64,000 bases of DNA from Gymnogyps californianus (lineage: Eukaryota > Chordata > Aves > Accipitriformes > Cathartidae): the NCBI RefSeq assembly GCF_018139145.2, contig NC_059477.1, forward strand, positions 12,262,022 through 12,326,021. Reading direction: 5' to 3'. This document shows positions 1-15,600 of the stretch, in pieces. The stretch's first letter is position 1, and each line of letters begins with the position of its first letter. A model generated the notes under the pieces. That model saw only the letters and a program-made list of their open reading frames with translations, ran no database searches and was not told the origin of the DNA. The translations under genes were made by a program, and so were the position numbers.

Positions 1-3000
1 TCAACATTTCTTCAGTGTTCAGGCAGATACTTAAAATGGACAGTCCACCTACAACATGTTAGAATATTTCTTTTTCTATCATTTTTCAAACATGATAGAA
101 TAACTCTAGATTTTAAACAGTTATTGACACAAGACACCTCCACTCAGTGGTATTTTGAGACAAACTGATAATTCATAGAGCATACCAGGTCAAAAAATAA
201 CTTCTATTGAAAAAACTACATGTGTGGCTGATTCACCTGCCCATTCTATCAATTACAATAGTTTACCTTTGTTAATATCAGTACCCCCCAAAAAACCAAT
301 GCTGCATGACAAATAACACAAACCAGAAAAAGCAAAAATATTGCCACAGCACTTCTATTAATCTTAGGTACTTCTATGATCATGAGAGCCTCCAAGGCAG
401 CTATAAATGGAGGAAACACTACAATGATCCAAATGGCTGCTAAAAGAGAACTTACCTGGATTGTTTTTACGACTGCATCCTCTTTTGGCAGCAGAACACA
501 GAAGTTGGTAATTATTAAGAATTAACAATGATTTTTTTTTTTTTAAATTCTTTTTATGTTAAAACTTCCTCCTACCTTAAATTGGGTATTGCATTTTGAT
601 GCTGGTAGCAACAGAATTCTGCTGACCCTGCAGAACATCTGTAGAGTCCAAACCAGAGGAGGATTTCTGCAGCTGCCTGACTTGTATCCGGTGCTTTTAC
701 TTTTATTAAAACAATAGCTAAAATTTGCTCATTTCACTAAAGCTGTATAAAAGGACAACTACTGCTAAAGACACCTCACAGTCTAAAAGCAAACAAACAA
801 AAGTGAGGTGAAGATGACAATTAGATGTAGATGCAGACATACAAGAAGTAATTCTAGTAATGAGTGCAAGTGCTTAAATACTTTTTCTCCCCAAAAAAGC
901 ATTTTAGGTTTCCCTCTGTTGGATGCCAAACTTTTATCTGGTTATAAAACTCTTCAACGTTCACCTCAAGAAGAAACATTTTAGCTTAAGAACACAATAG
1001 CTAAATTAATTTCTTACTGTGGTTACAGACACTTGATCAGCTGCAGAATTCCATCCACATAGTGAGCTGTGCCTTTGATCCAGTTTAATTCAGCAGCATC
1101 CCGCCCATGAGTCTAACTGAAACACATACCAGTCAAGTGGGCCTGAAACAGAAGCACCAACTGCTGCAAAGAGGCAGCATGAAATCCCTAAATAAGTCAG
1201 AACCTGAGTATTAAAGATGGGATAGTTATTCACATAGAGAAGAGCAGACAGCTACAGGGGAATGGGAAGACTGTAAAACTGTTGTTGGACAACAGCTGCA
1301 AAGATTAATTTCAACAGCTGCCAAAACCACCCCTCAGTGAATTGTAACGTATCTCCAGAGAGTTATTTTCCAGCTCTAAAAAATCTGTATTGAAAACTAG
1401 GAGTCCGATTTCTCACCTCTCCTCCCCCAAAGGAAACTTTGTTCTTCCACTGACTTCAACAGAAAGGAATTATAATTTAAGAGCAAAAAAGATGATCGAT
1501 ACAAACTGCACCATTAGACTGTTTATGTGCATAAAATAGGCAGTTTGAGAGGGACTAGCTGCCAAATTCAATCTGAGGTAAATATAGTGATGTTGATGCG
1601 CTTGTGTTCCTCTGACGATCACTAAATTTACTTTATTGCAGAGCTACAGAAATGCAGTGATTCACACTCAAAACTAGACTACTGAGAACAATGAAAACTG
1701 AAGAGTTCTCATTATTTTCAGGGTTTGATTTTTGAAGAACCCACATCATCTAACTTCCAAAGATTTTGTTTTAAATTTTTTCTTAAATTTAAGCCCTGCA
1801 CCAATCCAAGCCTTGCAAAGGGCATGCTGAATGCATATTATTTAAAATCAGAATATCAGAAAAAAAGCATTAAATAAGACATATAGTAAATATAAAAACT
1901 ACTCAAACCCCCAGTAATTCTACCCTCCTTGTATAATTCATGTAAGAAGCAAATGTAAAATGACTTATGAAAGCCACTTTAACACATTATTAAGTAAACC
2001 GTTGCACTTGATAATCAGCCTGAGTATTGCAAAAATTGGTTAAGGTCTCTGAAACCTTTTCAACAAACTTCTTACAAGACTTCCCCACTGCAGCCCTCTG
2101 TTTTGCTTGCTTACACGGAACTGCCATAAGCAATTGTAAAGGAACACCAACAACTTGGAAGTTAGTACAAGCAAGACGTGAACAAACCCAACCAAAGACA
2201 AAGTATAAACTCTAAGTTTGCTATCAAACAACATTTATTACAATAATTAATAATTCTGAAATTATTAACTATGTCAGACTCTCTTGGTCTGTTACCTTAA
2301 CACTAGAGTGCTACCATTTTATTCGCATTATTTTCAAGTAATTGCACAACAGTAGCTACATACTATTTTTTGCAACACTTCTAATTTCTGGCTCTCAGAC
2401 AAATTCAGTTCAAATGGAAATGAATCTCTTAATTATATATTTTACCAACAACAGAGTTCTAGAGTTCAAAATACTTCAGCCAATAAAGAGCTTCTCCTGT
2501 TGTCAGCAGTGGTACAGCACTGTCTCACAGCTCTGCCAAAGCGCAGGATTTTGGGCTCAGCAGGGTGTGCGGTGATGGGCCTGGGCCAGCAGCGGCACTG
2601 CTGACATCAGGCTTGTGTCTGTTCATCAGGAGGATGAAGGCTAGGAACTCTGAAAGAGCTAGCAGGATCTCTCCAGAACAAAAACTGAGATCAAACTGAA
2701 ACTGGCAGAATGAAGAGGAAAATTTGAAAATCCTGTGGCCTGAAGCTCTAGCATTGTAACAATGTGAGTATTAACTGAGCTGGTAGATTCCTGCAGATGA
2801 GTGCAGGAAGCAGGAGGGACCAGGGAAGACTCTCCCAGCTGTGTGAAAAGGTCCTGGAGGATCTGCCTACAGTTGAGGGCAAGGATAAAACCAGATTTCT
2901 CTACTCTCTGCATATGTCCACACCTGGCCAGAACAACCCGCAGAAACATCCTGAAACTTCAGGATCAACAGTCAAATTTTAATGCAATTTCGTGTTTTGG

Positions 3001-3498
3001 AAAGAATTTTTAAGCCCAGCAAAGAGCTGGAGAAAGCAGGAAGCACGGGAAGTCTGACTTAAGTTTAACAGTACAGAAAGCACAATGAGAACTCTTTTGT
3101 CTCATTAGAAATATTCGGAGTGCAGCACAGTACCTACGGTGAGCAGCAGAATATGAACATCAGGGAAACATGTATCCAATGATTTTTTTTTCCCCATTAT
3201 CTTTTCCTTTAAAAAAAAAAAACAAAGAAAAAAGAACTAGTGCTACACTACTTTGCTGATTTGGAAATCCTCAATTTGATAAAACAAAGCAGAAATTTCA
3301 ATTATTCAGAGCTATAACTGCCTAGAAAACAAGTTATTCCCTTTTCAGGTATCAGATTCTATAAATTTATAATGACTATCTGAACATGTTTACGTATTTC
3401 CCTTCATGCCAAGAAGCAAAACATGATATACTTTTTGCAAATTATGTAGTTCTACATAAACAAGTAAAAGTTTCATGATATTCTGGGACAGTACTCAC
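1..3498. other. RFTN2 intron after coding exon 5 (partial)
   Basis: AT-rich intronic sequence. No further RFTN2 exon recognised on the minus strand. A short exon-like open frame ending in a stop at 1023-1112 is treated in the findings. Otherwise only A/T runs. Confidence 0.8.
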
Positions 3499-3699
3499 CT
3501 TTAGAAGTTTCCCAGTATACGAAAGAATCAATTAAGGACAATCCTTGTTTGTAATAAAATGTGGTTAATTCTAACCAGTCTGCTTCCAGTGTACTAATAA
3601 CTGGCCCCTTTCTTGTTACTTTCATAGACAAAATGCCTTCATGATAGGTCCAGGAGGTAGAATCATCATCAAAAACATTGAAGACTGTATATAGCTTGT
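3499..3699 (-). CDS. RFTN2: RFTN2 coding exon 5
   Basis: 201 bases, acceptor TCCTTAG and donor TAAAG|GTGAGT. Phase 1 in and out. It encodes KLYTVFNVFDDDSTSW, then VTRKG, WLELTTFYYKQGLSLIDSF and WETSK. This is the most conserved stretch of the raftlin family seen in the window. The next exon, expected to start with a GEHLP-like sequence, is not present between 1 and 3498. Confidence 0.95.
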
Positions 3700-6600
3700 C
3701 TAAGGAAAGAAAAAGGAAGAATGAACCTCTGGAAGACAGTGCTCCAAAATAAAAATATTATTAATCTCTTATTTCAATGTGGTTTTCTAATTCTAAGCAA
3801 CAGCTTTAAGAATTGTTTCCTGATGTGCCTGTACTCAGCTTGAGCCCTAAACACACTAAGGATGAGGTGTGAGGGGGGTATGCTCTGGGATATGAGAAAA
3901 ATTTGAATATATTACAGTTGGGTTGTCACTGGACCTTTTAGGTAGGTGGGTTTTGCATAGAGAAAATATACTAGAGCTAAGAAAAACCCAGTGGAAACAG
4001 GCTTCATTTCTGCTACTCATGGAACTTCTGACTACAAATATTTGAATTTACTGTAACTGAAGATTAAAGACAATTTCCTAAATTTGTAAATATTAGGAAT
4101 GCCTTGTACAGTATTGATTTTTATCCATTATCTTCTGAAGATTACTAAAGTACCAGTATAATTAGTTGCCTACTGGGGTTTCCCCACACGATAACTGATG
4201 AGTGAGTTAAGCAAACAAAACCTGCGTATCCTCAAATGCTTTTTATATCTAGGCATTAATGCAGTGCTGTTACAAAAAGAGTCATAAACAAGCATTCATC
4301 AAAGATTAAAATCCACAAATCCATAGCATTTTAGGAAATCACTGGTGACAAGTTATGAAGTCCTAGCTATATAAATGTATTCTACAGATACACTCACATG
4401 TATGTCACTGCTGTGGAGAAATAACAGAAAGCAGTTGCCAAAAAACGCTCTCAGATTGTCTAATACTTCAACATCTGAGTAGCCTAAATCAATACAAACC
4501 AACCTCTAGAAAGCAGAAATATTCACATTGCCAAACAAAGGAACTTGGTTTAGATGACCCCACTTAAGATGCTAGTCTCTCTAGGCTTCAGAAATAGAGG
4601 GAGATTTCCAAAGTAGGATTTGGACTGTAAGTAGTCTGAATCAATCTCTGGGAGAAATCCTCTCTGTTTTGAGAAGTGTTACCATACCCACTGCAAGTGA
4701 CATCAGGTGCCTGGAATAAGTTAGAGTAAATTCAGGACAAAATTTTGAACTCTATCAGTAAGAAATGACTCTCCTTTCTATACAGTTTTATTTTATCACC
4801 TCCACAGGTGGTTGTATTAGCATAAATGCATTTATCCTGACAAATCTTAATTTCCTTTCCCATATACTGAAGTGAGATCACTTATGTTTGTTCTTCAGAA
4901 AAAAATATAATCACGTTTCCCGATACAACTATTCAATTGCTCATGTGTATCAGAAATCTGCCTCTGCAAGCAGTGTATTTATAAATAGTCAAAATTCATA
5001 CATTATGACCCCAAATCTAGAACTCAGACACAGTTTTGCATCTTTTGAGGAGACCTAAATAGAAATGGCATACTGAAGTGGCAGTACATACCTACACACA
5101 TGTAAGACCTTCTTTGAAAATTCACATCAGTATTTTTTAAAATGATGGTTACATACAACATTTACAAAGAAAGGTGGTTTTCAGAAGTATTGCCTTATGA
5201 ACTCAAATAACTTTACTGAGTATTTGACTAGCATAGAGAAGCCTGGCACATTCTTGCCAAAGGTTTTTGAAGAATTTCCTGAGAATGCTGCACGTGGGGG
5301 ATGCACTGGTTGCTAATCTACCTGGTCACACCAGTCTGCACAAACAAAGCTCCTTAACAGAACCAAGAGTTTTCTGCTTTTTACTTACAGGATTTCTATT
5401 CTGCTACATATAGCAAACCCACTATTTCAAGCTGTAAGGAAAGAGTTAAGCTTTAACAGATCATACTATAAAGCCTCAGTTGTACACGAACTGCTTTAAT
5501 TCAAGTGTTGAAAATAAGAGGGACATTGATTATCTCAGTGCTTAGAGTCATTATCCTGACAGTCTACAAACTGGAGAGGGTGCTTAACTCTTAACAGAAA
5601 AGTGAAAAGGTTGCTTTTGAGAGCAATTAAAACATGTCTGGCCCATCAGGGAAGAACCTATTATGTCTAAATGCAATCTGTCATGAAAGTGTCATGCGGC
5701 CTGCTTTCTACACAATACTATCTTGCATTAGTTCTCATGCTTTAGATTACTTCTTCCTTTTCACCTTTTCTTCCTAGCAAGCCAGGAGGCCTTAGTGCTT
5801 CAGTATCAGAAGTCACTGTTTCAGGCAATGTCTCACACAGACTACACTAAGTATTCTCAGGTTCTTCTACAACTAAGTTTTCTACCACAGCACTAACATT
5901 TTTCAATGATACTTTTCCTTCCTATATGACTTTTTAATGCTTACTTTTCTCTAGCATAAATTAATTTTGTAACAATTATCCTCTTTGATTTCATGGTCAA
6001 TGCATTAATTTAAGTGATCTCTTTCAGGATGCTTCTTGAAGGCATGTTAACCAGAAAGAATCCATTACGAATGGGTTGGTTTGCCGTAGATTATGTGAGT
6101 TGGCTAGAAGCACGTAAAATTACAGCTCTAGCTGGAAGGGGCTTCTCTTTGTTGTTAGTTTTGAAACAGGCAGAACTGGAATCATAACATATTCCTGGAA
6201 ATCCATTACATGTTTATGTTTTAATATTAAGAGTAAGTGAAAACTATATGCATTTAGGAAAAGGTTTTAAAACAATTGCACCCTAAAAGAAAAGATTTTT
6301 ACTGCCACATACTTGTTATACACATATCAAGCAAAAAAGCTCTCTGTTTGCACCACATTTAAAATCAGAATTACACTGTGGGCGATTTTTTGTGGTTTCT
6401 TTGGGTTTTTCCCCTTTTCTTTAAATTACAAACTAGAATGTTGACAGTACATTTATAATATTCTATATGAAAATTGAAACATTTTAATATATTACCACAG
6501 TTCACACACACATAGAACAGAAGGTAAGTATTTCTTCTGTTTCTTCAACTGGCAACTTTTATAGAAATATGCATGCATTTAAGGAAGATACATCTTCCAA

Positions 6601-9600
6601 ACCCAGTATTGTTACAATAGAACATGCTGTTCTGTTATTTTTTTCCAACACCTTTGTAAAACAACACCTCAATAAAATACCTTATTTCTGCAATAAACAA
6701 GCAGCATTTATTACCGTCTCCTTTTCGTGGTTTAACAGGGCTGACTTCTTTTCCAAACTGGAAATCTACATCCTGTAACAGACTGCTTTCTCCTTGCATT
6801 TCCTCCTCTATCCCACTCTCAGATGAGTGGCCACTCAATGTCCCTTCATTCCAGTTTTTATAGTTTTCATCAGAATTTTTTCTTCTGTGTTCCCTATTTC
6901 TTCTGCCCAGTGTCGATTCCAGCTCTGCACTTCCATCTGTGCTTGTTCCATTACAGGCTTTAGGTTGAGGAAAATGTTGCGTTACAAATCCCACAAACTT
7001 CTTTCCTCTTTTAGCAGCTTCGTTAACCTGTATTTACAACAGAAATTTATCTGCGAAGTGATTTTAGAACTGCATGTAACTTTTTTTTTTTTTAAAACTT
7101 GTATATACATATTCTGTTTAACTAAACTGCTGATTTTCAAGGACATAAAGACACAACACTGTACTACAGAAGGGTGGCTTGTCTTTGTACGCTGCCCATG
7201 TTTCAAAGTAAATGGAAGTCTTCCAGCATGTCTTTGGACTCAGGCCAAGAAAGGTGGCCAACACTGGTACTGACTTTAGTGTATACGAAGTCATTAATTT
7301 AGAACAAATCCAAAGTATTTTACTTGCTGTGTCGTAGTGATAAGCAATATACTGGTGCAATAAATACTACTGTTTCTCTAAACATGTGATACCAGTCATA
7401 CTAAAATTACTGACCACTAATACTATAGAAATATCTATTTGTCATATGTCATGATTCATTATACCCTGGTTCCCTTCGAGGCTACTCAGCTTCACTATTA
7501 CTGGGAATAGTGAAGGAGAAGAGAAAGGAAGGAGCCAGAAGCAAATTAAAACCCTCTTAACTCTGCTTTCAGCCAGTGGTGGGTCTTTTTCTCTGCACTG
7601 AAGTCTCAAAATACAACCGCAGAATATGTGCCACCTGTGGCATGTGTCTGTTCTTGGAGAGAGGGGGGTTTTTTTGCTGGATAAGGAGTGCTGCCATTGA
7701 GAAAGGTGATCCCACTGCCATCTTGTGCTACAAGCTACCCTATGCAACAAAGTCTTTCCAGGAAAACACAGAAACCCCAGCCCAGAAAGAAGAAATCACC
7801 TGGGAAGTACTGGATTAAGTGAGGGCAGAGAGGGAAGGATCTCTACCCAGTTAATTCACATAAACTATTAATCAACAGAGTGAATAACACTCAAATAGCT
7901 GATGGTACTACAATCCTTTTTTTAGTACCACGACAGCATGAAGTGTTACTATCTATCATCATTATGTACATACAGCAATGATATGATATGCCAATCACTG
8001 TAATTATACAGAGCTGCTGCTTCTAAGACAACCAAAATAATTTTAAAAGTGACAAGCAACATGCAGAAAAAGAGGTAATATGACAATCATCTTCCTGAAA
8101 TGCCAAAGTCTTATTGTTTCAGATCTTTAAAAAAAAAAAAAAAAAAAAGAAAGTAATTTTTTACTGGATTACTGGCTCAGTCTTTTTGAAACACTGGGAT
8201 CATTTTAAAATCAAATTATTTTCACACACTACTTCTGTACCAGATTTGCTTGCAAGACTGAATCACTGCTAATTTCAAGTGTATTTTCCCTTTAAATGTT
8301 TGTCTGGTACGCTATACAACCAATCTGGCAATACGCATATAGTACAAATTTGTAATGGAATCCCATTTTAAATTTGAAACACCTGAAAATCTCAAAACAA
8401 GCAATTTAGAAATTTTAAACAACTCTGATAATTTCAAAGACAACTAAAGATCTCCAATATGCTTTTTCCTCTACTTCTTTCCTTGGTAACTAATGTAAAA
8501 GATACCACTCTAACTCTTGTAATAACAATAGTTTCCTGTTTCGGCAAGTCTTCAATTTTGCAGAGGAAGTTAAACACAAAAAGAATTAGAACTAGAGCTT
8601 GCATTCCAGTGGAAGTTTGGTTTTCTTTAACTATACAATATTTTCAAAAGCTGTGCCAAGTAAATATTTAATGCAGTTACTGTGTGTTTTGTATTTCCGT
8701 TAAAGAATTTAAAAATCTTCCTTAGAAATTGAATATATTCATGTTCATTAGGAACACCTTACTTAACCCAGAACAACATAAAACTTCAGTTGTTTCTTTT
8801 AAATATTAATTCCAGAAAAAGCTGTCATACAAGCATTTTATAAAGACTGACTGACAGTTTGGGCCTGATTCTGCTTTCAGTGGTGTAAGCGGCCAGTCTC
8901 CCAAAGCTTTACAGGGCTCAGTACTAAGTCCTAAATTAGAAAAAGCAACTAGTGAAGAAAAATAACTCCTTTGGCAAGAAAAGACTCTAGCTTCTTTAAA
9001 ATAAATCTAGGTTAAAGCTCAAAACTAAAAAAAAAAAAAAAAAAAAAAATCAACCATTAAATATAACTTACATGTATAGTAGAAATAAAAATCTGAAGAG
9101 AAGTTTGGAAAAAACCCTCCATTACCTTTTCTAACAGTTCTTTCACTACCTCATTTGTCAGTGTTTCATACATTAAAGGACATTCCTCAATCACCAGCCT
9201 GGGGTGCCTTTGTCCTCTGGGTGCTGCATGCTTCTGGCTAGAACACAAAGAAAGCAGTCTTTGTCAGTAGTTTGCTGCTAACTTGGGCAAATGCTTGCAT
9301 ATAGAATTCTTTTCTTTTGGAATAGTTATGAATGAAATCCTGGCAATGCTTCTTCATACTTTTATTTGGAAACCAGTGGGTTTTGGTGTTTTGTTCTGTT
9401 TCTTACACAAAGTGGCAGGTACTGTCTATTACAATGTCAGGGTAAAAATATTAATATTAAACAGGAATTTCATCTGAAGACTGTTAATAGGTATCTTTTG
9501 GAAACTGAGCTTTATTGGCAAACAGCCCTGCTTTTGTAATAAGTAAAACCAAAAATATCTGATAGTGCAAAAAATACAAATTTAAACTATAAATGTAGCA

Positions 9601-12600
9601 AAAGCAGAAAACAGGTTCAGTTTTGTAGAAAACACACTATGAACAGAAATGGTACTTTTACACCATTAACATGCTGCTGTTTAGTTTTTGTAACTAGAGC
9701 AGAGTTGCAGCTACTGTATGAAATAGCGTGGGCAAATACTAGAAATACAATGCAGTAATAATTACTTTGGGTTAGGTAGTGTTTAAATCACTCAGATTTG
9801 AGAATCTGACAAGCATTAACTTCCATTTAAAGTTAAAGAATAGTATTCATCATGTTTTATCTAAAGCCAGCTAGGTTATTACTCAGACAACAATATTTGG
9901 TGTATATCAGTAACATAATGAGATTTTATTTGATGTTTCCTTCACACAACCTTTTGGTTTAGAATGAAATGTCAATGAGACACTCAAATATAAAAGGTTA
10001 CTTTCCAGATAGTAGCCGGAGAAGGTGTATTTGCCTATAGGAAAACCGACATAGGTACATATGGCACCTGCATAGGAAACTGGGAACCTACACCCAACAG
10101 TTTCATATGTAGGCTGCAGGGTCTCATCCTTCACCTATTGAAGGGCCTAAAGGTTCAAACCACAGGATCCCACATCTACAGGAGTAAGTTGAGCTGTGGG
10201 AGCCGTGCACTGGCAGTATCAGCTCTTAGAAGCCTCAGCTCCAGAAAGCAAGTATTCTGCTTTTCTTACTCAAGCATTTGCCCACATGGACAACATTCAC
10301 CTTGTTTGCAGATGAATTTATAAAGGTAAGTTGTATGAGCAGCAAACACCATGGGCAATGCTTGTTTAAGCAAAACGTTTGAGAAGCTCCCTCAAATGAG
10401 CCATATTTTACAGAAGCATTACTGAAGTGGCAGGAGGCACCTTCCAACTCACACCTTTCCGGTCTTCCAAAAGGAAATGAAAGAACCTTTGTGCATTGCA
10501 CTACGACTCAGGAGAGAAGGGCAGGCATGACAGCTCTTAATGCAATAAGAAATCCACTTTTCTAGTTATTCAAAATAAGAACAAAAGGTTATCTTCTTTG
10601 CATTCAAAGGAACTAATGGTAAAATTTCTTTGTACGTTTTCTTTATGGTCACATGGTGATTACAATGCAGTGAAAACAGCAGTAATATGCAAGACTATGG
10701 AGCTGGAACATTAACACGTACTCTTGACTTTCCCTCAGTGTCAAAACCAAGCTTTTGTATGACCTCCCATCACAGAATGATTATTTCCTTCTTATTAAGA
10801 AGGAAAAATAAACTATCTCTGACAAACTAATTCACACTTTATAGGTCATTTTCCCTGAATAATGCTCTTATGGGAAAAGTGAAAACATGAAAGTTTTGAA
10901 AATGAAGACGAAAAAACAGACATGAGAGAATTTAAAGCAGCTATTACTTTCCTAGCGTTTTGTTTAATCTTGTATTTGCTGCAGGTTCTAAGACAGATGA
11001 TACTTTATTGTAAAAATGTATTAAAAATAAAAGCGCAAACTAACAGTTTATCTTCCCACAAACTGTGATAAGCAACTTTGGATTTTTGTTTGGACATTTA
11101 CTAAGGCAAAGTAAACATTAACCTATTGTGTGCTTAGTGTTAATTAAAAAACATTACTAACTTGCTCACCTTTCTAGACAAGGAGCAGTTGTTTGATTCT
11201 CTGAGGTGCTCATTTCAAGTTGATAATAAATTATGCATGTTGAGCAATCCCCTTACAAATGGCTTAAGTAATGGATCAATGTATTCAAATTATTTCACTG
11301 TTACCTTAATTTTAATCGTGAAAGTACCACTCGATACATGTGACTTGCAGGGAAATTCCTTCTACGTCCAATTGGCAGTATAATAGGATGAACAGCTCCT
11401 ACAACATATCCTTTGCTGTAATATTCTTCCACCTTAGATGCTATATCCAACACAGAACTGATCTTGATAACTTCTGGATTTGAGGAAGCTAAAAGCATTG
11501 AAAGCAGAAGAGAAACACATTATACTGTGTATGTCCATACAACTTTTTGGGTGAGTTCCTTTTATATAAAACCACACAAAATGTATCTCAAGGCATTTAC
11601 TAAAAAGCTACAGTTCTATTTATACAAGAAAAAGCAGATTCACAGCTGATTCAACAGTATTCAATTAGTTGAAGTACATATTTTTACAAGTTAGTATGAT
11701 CTATTTTTAATCTATTTGGCAACACTTTCTGTTGGATCTAGCTTTGCCAAGCTAATTTAAGAGCTGCATCAACGTCCAAACACACAATAAGTCTGAACTT
11801 AACAAAGCAACTATTTTGTCTAGCCAAAGCCTTAAACATACTGAAGCAGTATCCTTCAACCCTAGTTGTGAGGTAAATTCCCGTACAATGAATTTCAGCC
11901 TAGAATGACTGGTTTGTTTTTCTTAAAAAATTTTTTTTTGATCCCTTAGAAGTGATCTGTAGATTGCAGGTTGAAATTTTAACATAGTCTCAATTCCTTT
12001 TTCCAGTAGACCTAAGTACATGTCACCTAAGTAAGCTATGTGGTGTCACTAATTTCTAAGGAGGATCCCTCTGAGTGCGTGCAAGCATTTCCAATCAATA
12101 GGCAACAGCTAGGTACTACATTGCTATTGGGGGAAACTACATAGATAAAGGGAAAATATTTTAGACAACCTTTTTTGAATGGTCTGATCCACAGCTTTTG
12201 CACAGAGAAAAGGAAGATTTCACACTGGTAATAGACAATATATTCTGCCACAGTCAGCCTGATGGTCAGTATTTCCTGTTCCCCTCAACTCCAACTGGAA
12301 TTGTAGATGCTCTCAGAAAGCAGGAAATCAATGCTCACATAGAGACAGTAACTGAAGAATAATTACACCAGCATATATTTGCCATCATCAAAATTTTCAT
12401 CCTTTGCAGATACGAACTCTTATGACAAGGCAGCTTGGCTTAGAATTTGATGGTCTCTATCAGTGACCCTTGCTGCAAGTGACATACTTTTTTGTGTTCT
12501 GATGGGTCCCTCTCTTTGCAAGACTTTCAGTGCATTAAGACCAGTGTTCAACTGTATTAAAGGATGCCTCAATTGGAATTAAGTGACCTCACAACACTTT

Positions 12601-15600
12601 TTTTTTTTAGATACAAACATTTTAACATGCTGCTTTAAACGTTCCCTTTCAAACCACACAATAAACTGAAACAATTAAACACACCAATTCTCCTTTGATT
12701 CTGTAATTTAAAAAAATGATATAAAAGAAAAAATAACAGATAAATGCAATGACATAAATCTCACTCACCACTTTATAAATGTATTCCTTAAGAGTTAATT
12801 TAATGTTCTTACATCCTCTTATCTACCTGCCCTATATTGTAGGTGGGCAATAGCAAGGAATTTAAGGACTTTATCAAAAACACAGCAAGTCACAAAGTCT
12901 ACCTATCCTACTGGTTTAAAGTATCATAAACCAGATATATGGATCTTTAGTTTGCCTAAATCTTTTATTCTAATAAACCAAATTAGAATTCTGCTAGTTC
13001 ATGAGTGATGTGTTCTGTAAAACATCAATCTCTATACTGCTTTCCCACTATAAAATGGGAAGAATACTGATATTTATACACATTATGGAGGGCTTAAAAA
13101 ACCAAAAATCCAAAACTCCAAACCACCAGAAACTAATGTTTTACAACACTCAAATGCTTTTAAATACCAACTTTTACTACAGGGAAAGAGGAGTGGTGGC
13201 CTACTTTGGTTGTCACTGTAAGAGCCTTAACAGCTCAGAAAAGCTATCAAGAGAAACCAGAATAATTTGTACCATGGGAAATGCACACTACCACAAAGTA
13301 TCACTAACATATATATTGATGGTTTATTGCTGACAACTAGTAAACTCTGCCATTCTCAGTCATAGGGACTGCACTGTTGCACTTTCTTATACTACCTTGC
13401 CTCTCTTTTTTTTTTAAGCAGACAGTACATCACAGCCCTCCCTTTCATAGACGGATGATATTTTGCCCTTAGTAATGCCTCCATCCCATGATTCCACTCA
13501 CAATAAATCCAGGAGACTGGATTAAATATGTATTGAAGAAATAACTGCCCTACAGGCCACAAGCCAAAAAAGCAGGAATATATGCAATGTGATCATCACT
13601 TCACTGATTTTGCAAATGTCTTAACCATTTTTCATTAAGAACATTTCCTTCATTTCCTGATGTGCTGTCAACAGGTAGCCAAAATACTTTGACAAATAAC
13701 AGAAGTACAGCTACCTTGCTAGCTGTATAGTAAACTTCAGATGCATGATATTGAAGATGACGACAAAACAGCTACTTCATACATATTCATGCCATTATTC
13801 GGAGTGACAAGAACTTCACAGCATGTCATCTTAGTGGGCTGCATCAATATTCCCTCTTTTCCCTAATAGGAGGGTTGTGGAAAAAGCATAAACATTCTGC
13901 TTGAGTAGGAGTATTTAAACTATCCCTACTTTATGGTTAAACTGACCTCCAAAAATAACAGCTGTTTTTGTAACCGATATATGCCTCATGATTAAGACTC
14001 CAGAATTTACAATCCTTGACAGGCATTTAAAATTACACTTCAGAGTCCACTGCTCCCTTTCCTTTGTACATTCAATCCCACCAAAATAAAAGACTGGGTG
14101 TAATTTTCTTGTTTGGGATTCTCCTGATGTAGAAGAACCTCCACAGAACTCAAAGCTGATTTTTACAGTAGGGATGGGAGTGTTTTGGGGACCAAGAGGG
14201 GAGAAGCCAAGATACAATACACTGCTGGTAACTAGTTAAGATATGCAGGGACTCCAGCCAGTGAATTTAGACTACAGCATGGTTGACCTAATCTGCATCA
14301 TGGCATGGGAGAAGATCAGGGACTCCTGAAAGTCTCCCCAGCAGGCTCATTTTGACTTCACATAGCATAAATCTGATGAAGCAGAGAATAAGGCACATTA
14401 AATTGAAACAACGCATTTATGCTTGCTATATTTTTATCTTAATGCAGGACAGCTTACTGTAGGATCTTATAAAGGATACTAAGTGCAGATTTTCTGTTTT
14501 ACTTGGTGCAAGATCCAGTGGTAACAAGTCAGGCAAACAAATCTCAGGTGTTGGGGAAGATCTTGCTCTGGACATCAGCAGACACAGAGTGCCATGAAGA
14601 CTTAACACAACGTGACAGCAGAGTGAAAATTAACTTTGGTCTAAAGTGATAAAAGGCTCTCACTTAGGTTTCATTTAGCCAAAGGATATTCAAGTAGCAA
14701 CAAGTATGTGAGTGAGTTGATTGACGCGGAGGGGGGGGGGGAAGCCCAACACATTCCCCACAGTACTTTAGCCAATCCCCACGTTTCATAAGCAAACAGA
14801 ATTCAGAAATGCCTCCAAGACAGTATATACACCATTTTTATGTATTCATTATCTTAGCTCTAAAAATTAGAGACCCCAAACAAAAAAAATATTTTAAGGT
14901 CAATACATACACAGCTAGAATCATTCAACAGAAAGATACCTGTGTTTACAAATCCACTTGCTTACAGTTAGAAACCTAAAAGAGTTAGGCAACTATCTGA
15001 AACTGATCTCACTGTTATTTAGCATTCGCAATTCCACAGTAAGTCACTGAAGCTAAGCACTTTTGGATATCAGACTAAAACAGGAGAAAATGGATCTTTA
15101 CTGCTCTACTGATAGCTTATTAAAATAATAGAGATGCACCTTTATTTGCAGTTGAAGTGCTTTTTTTTAACAGTCACGACCACCTTTACAACAAATCCTT
15201 TACACAACACTTCCAGAAAATTATTACTTTGAAACACAGCAAAACTATCCAGAACACAGACTATTTAAGAACACTAAATGCTCTTCAGTCTCAAAAAAAA
15301 AAATTTAAAGTTTTATTATCCTTTCTATTATCAGTAATTAGTAGGTAATTCATGTATGCATTAGGCAGCCTGGCTTTATTTCCAGTACATTACCACTACT
15401 ACTTACTCAACACAAAGTTTTGTTTCTTCAAAAAGAACAAGCCAGTGAGAAACTCTATTTGTTGTTCAGTTTATTTACACAAATAAACAGTTGGATGTCA
15501 AGTACTATAACTTAGTACAATTTGGCTTCTATTAGCATCTTGCAGATTTTCAAAAAACAGATTGATATATTTAAATAAAATTATTACTACAGCCCTTTAA

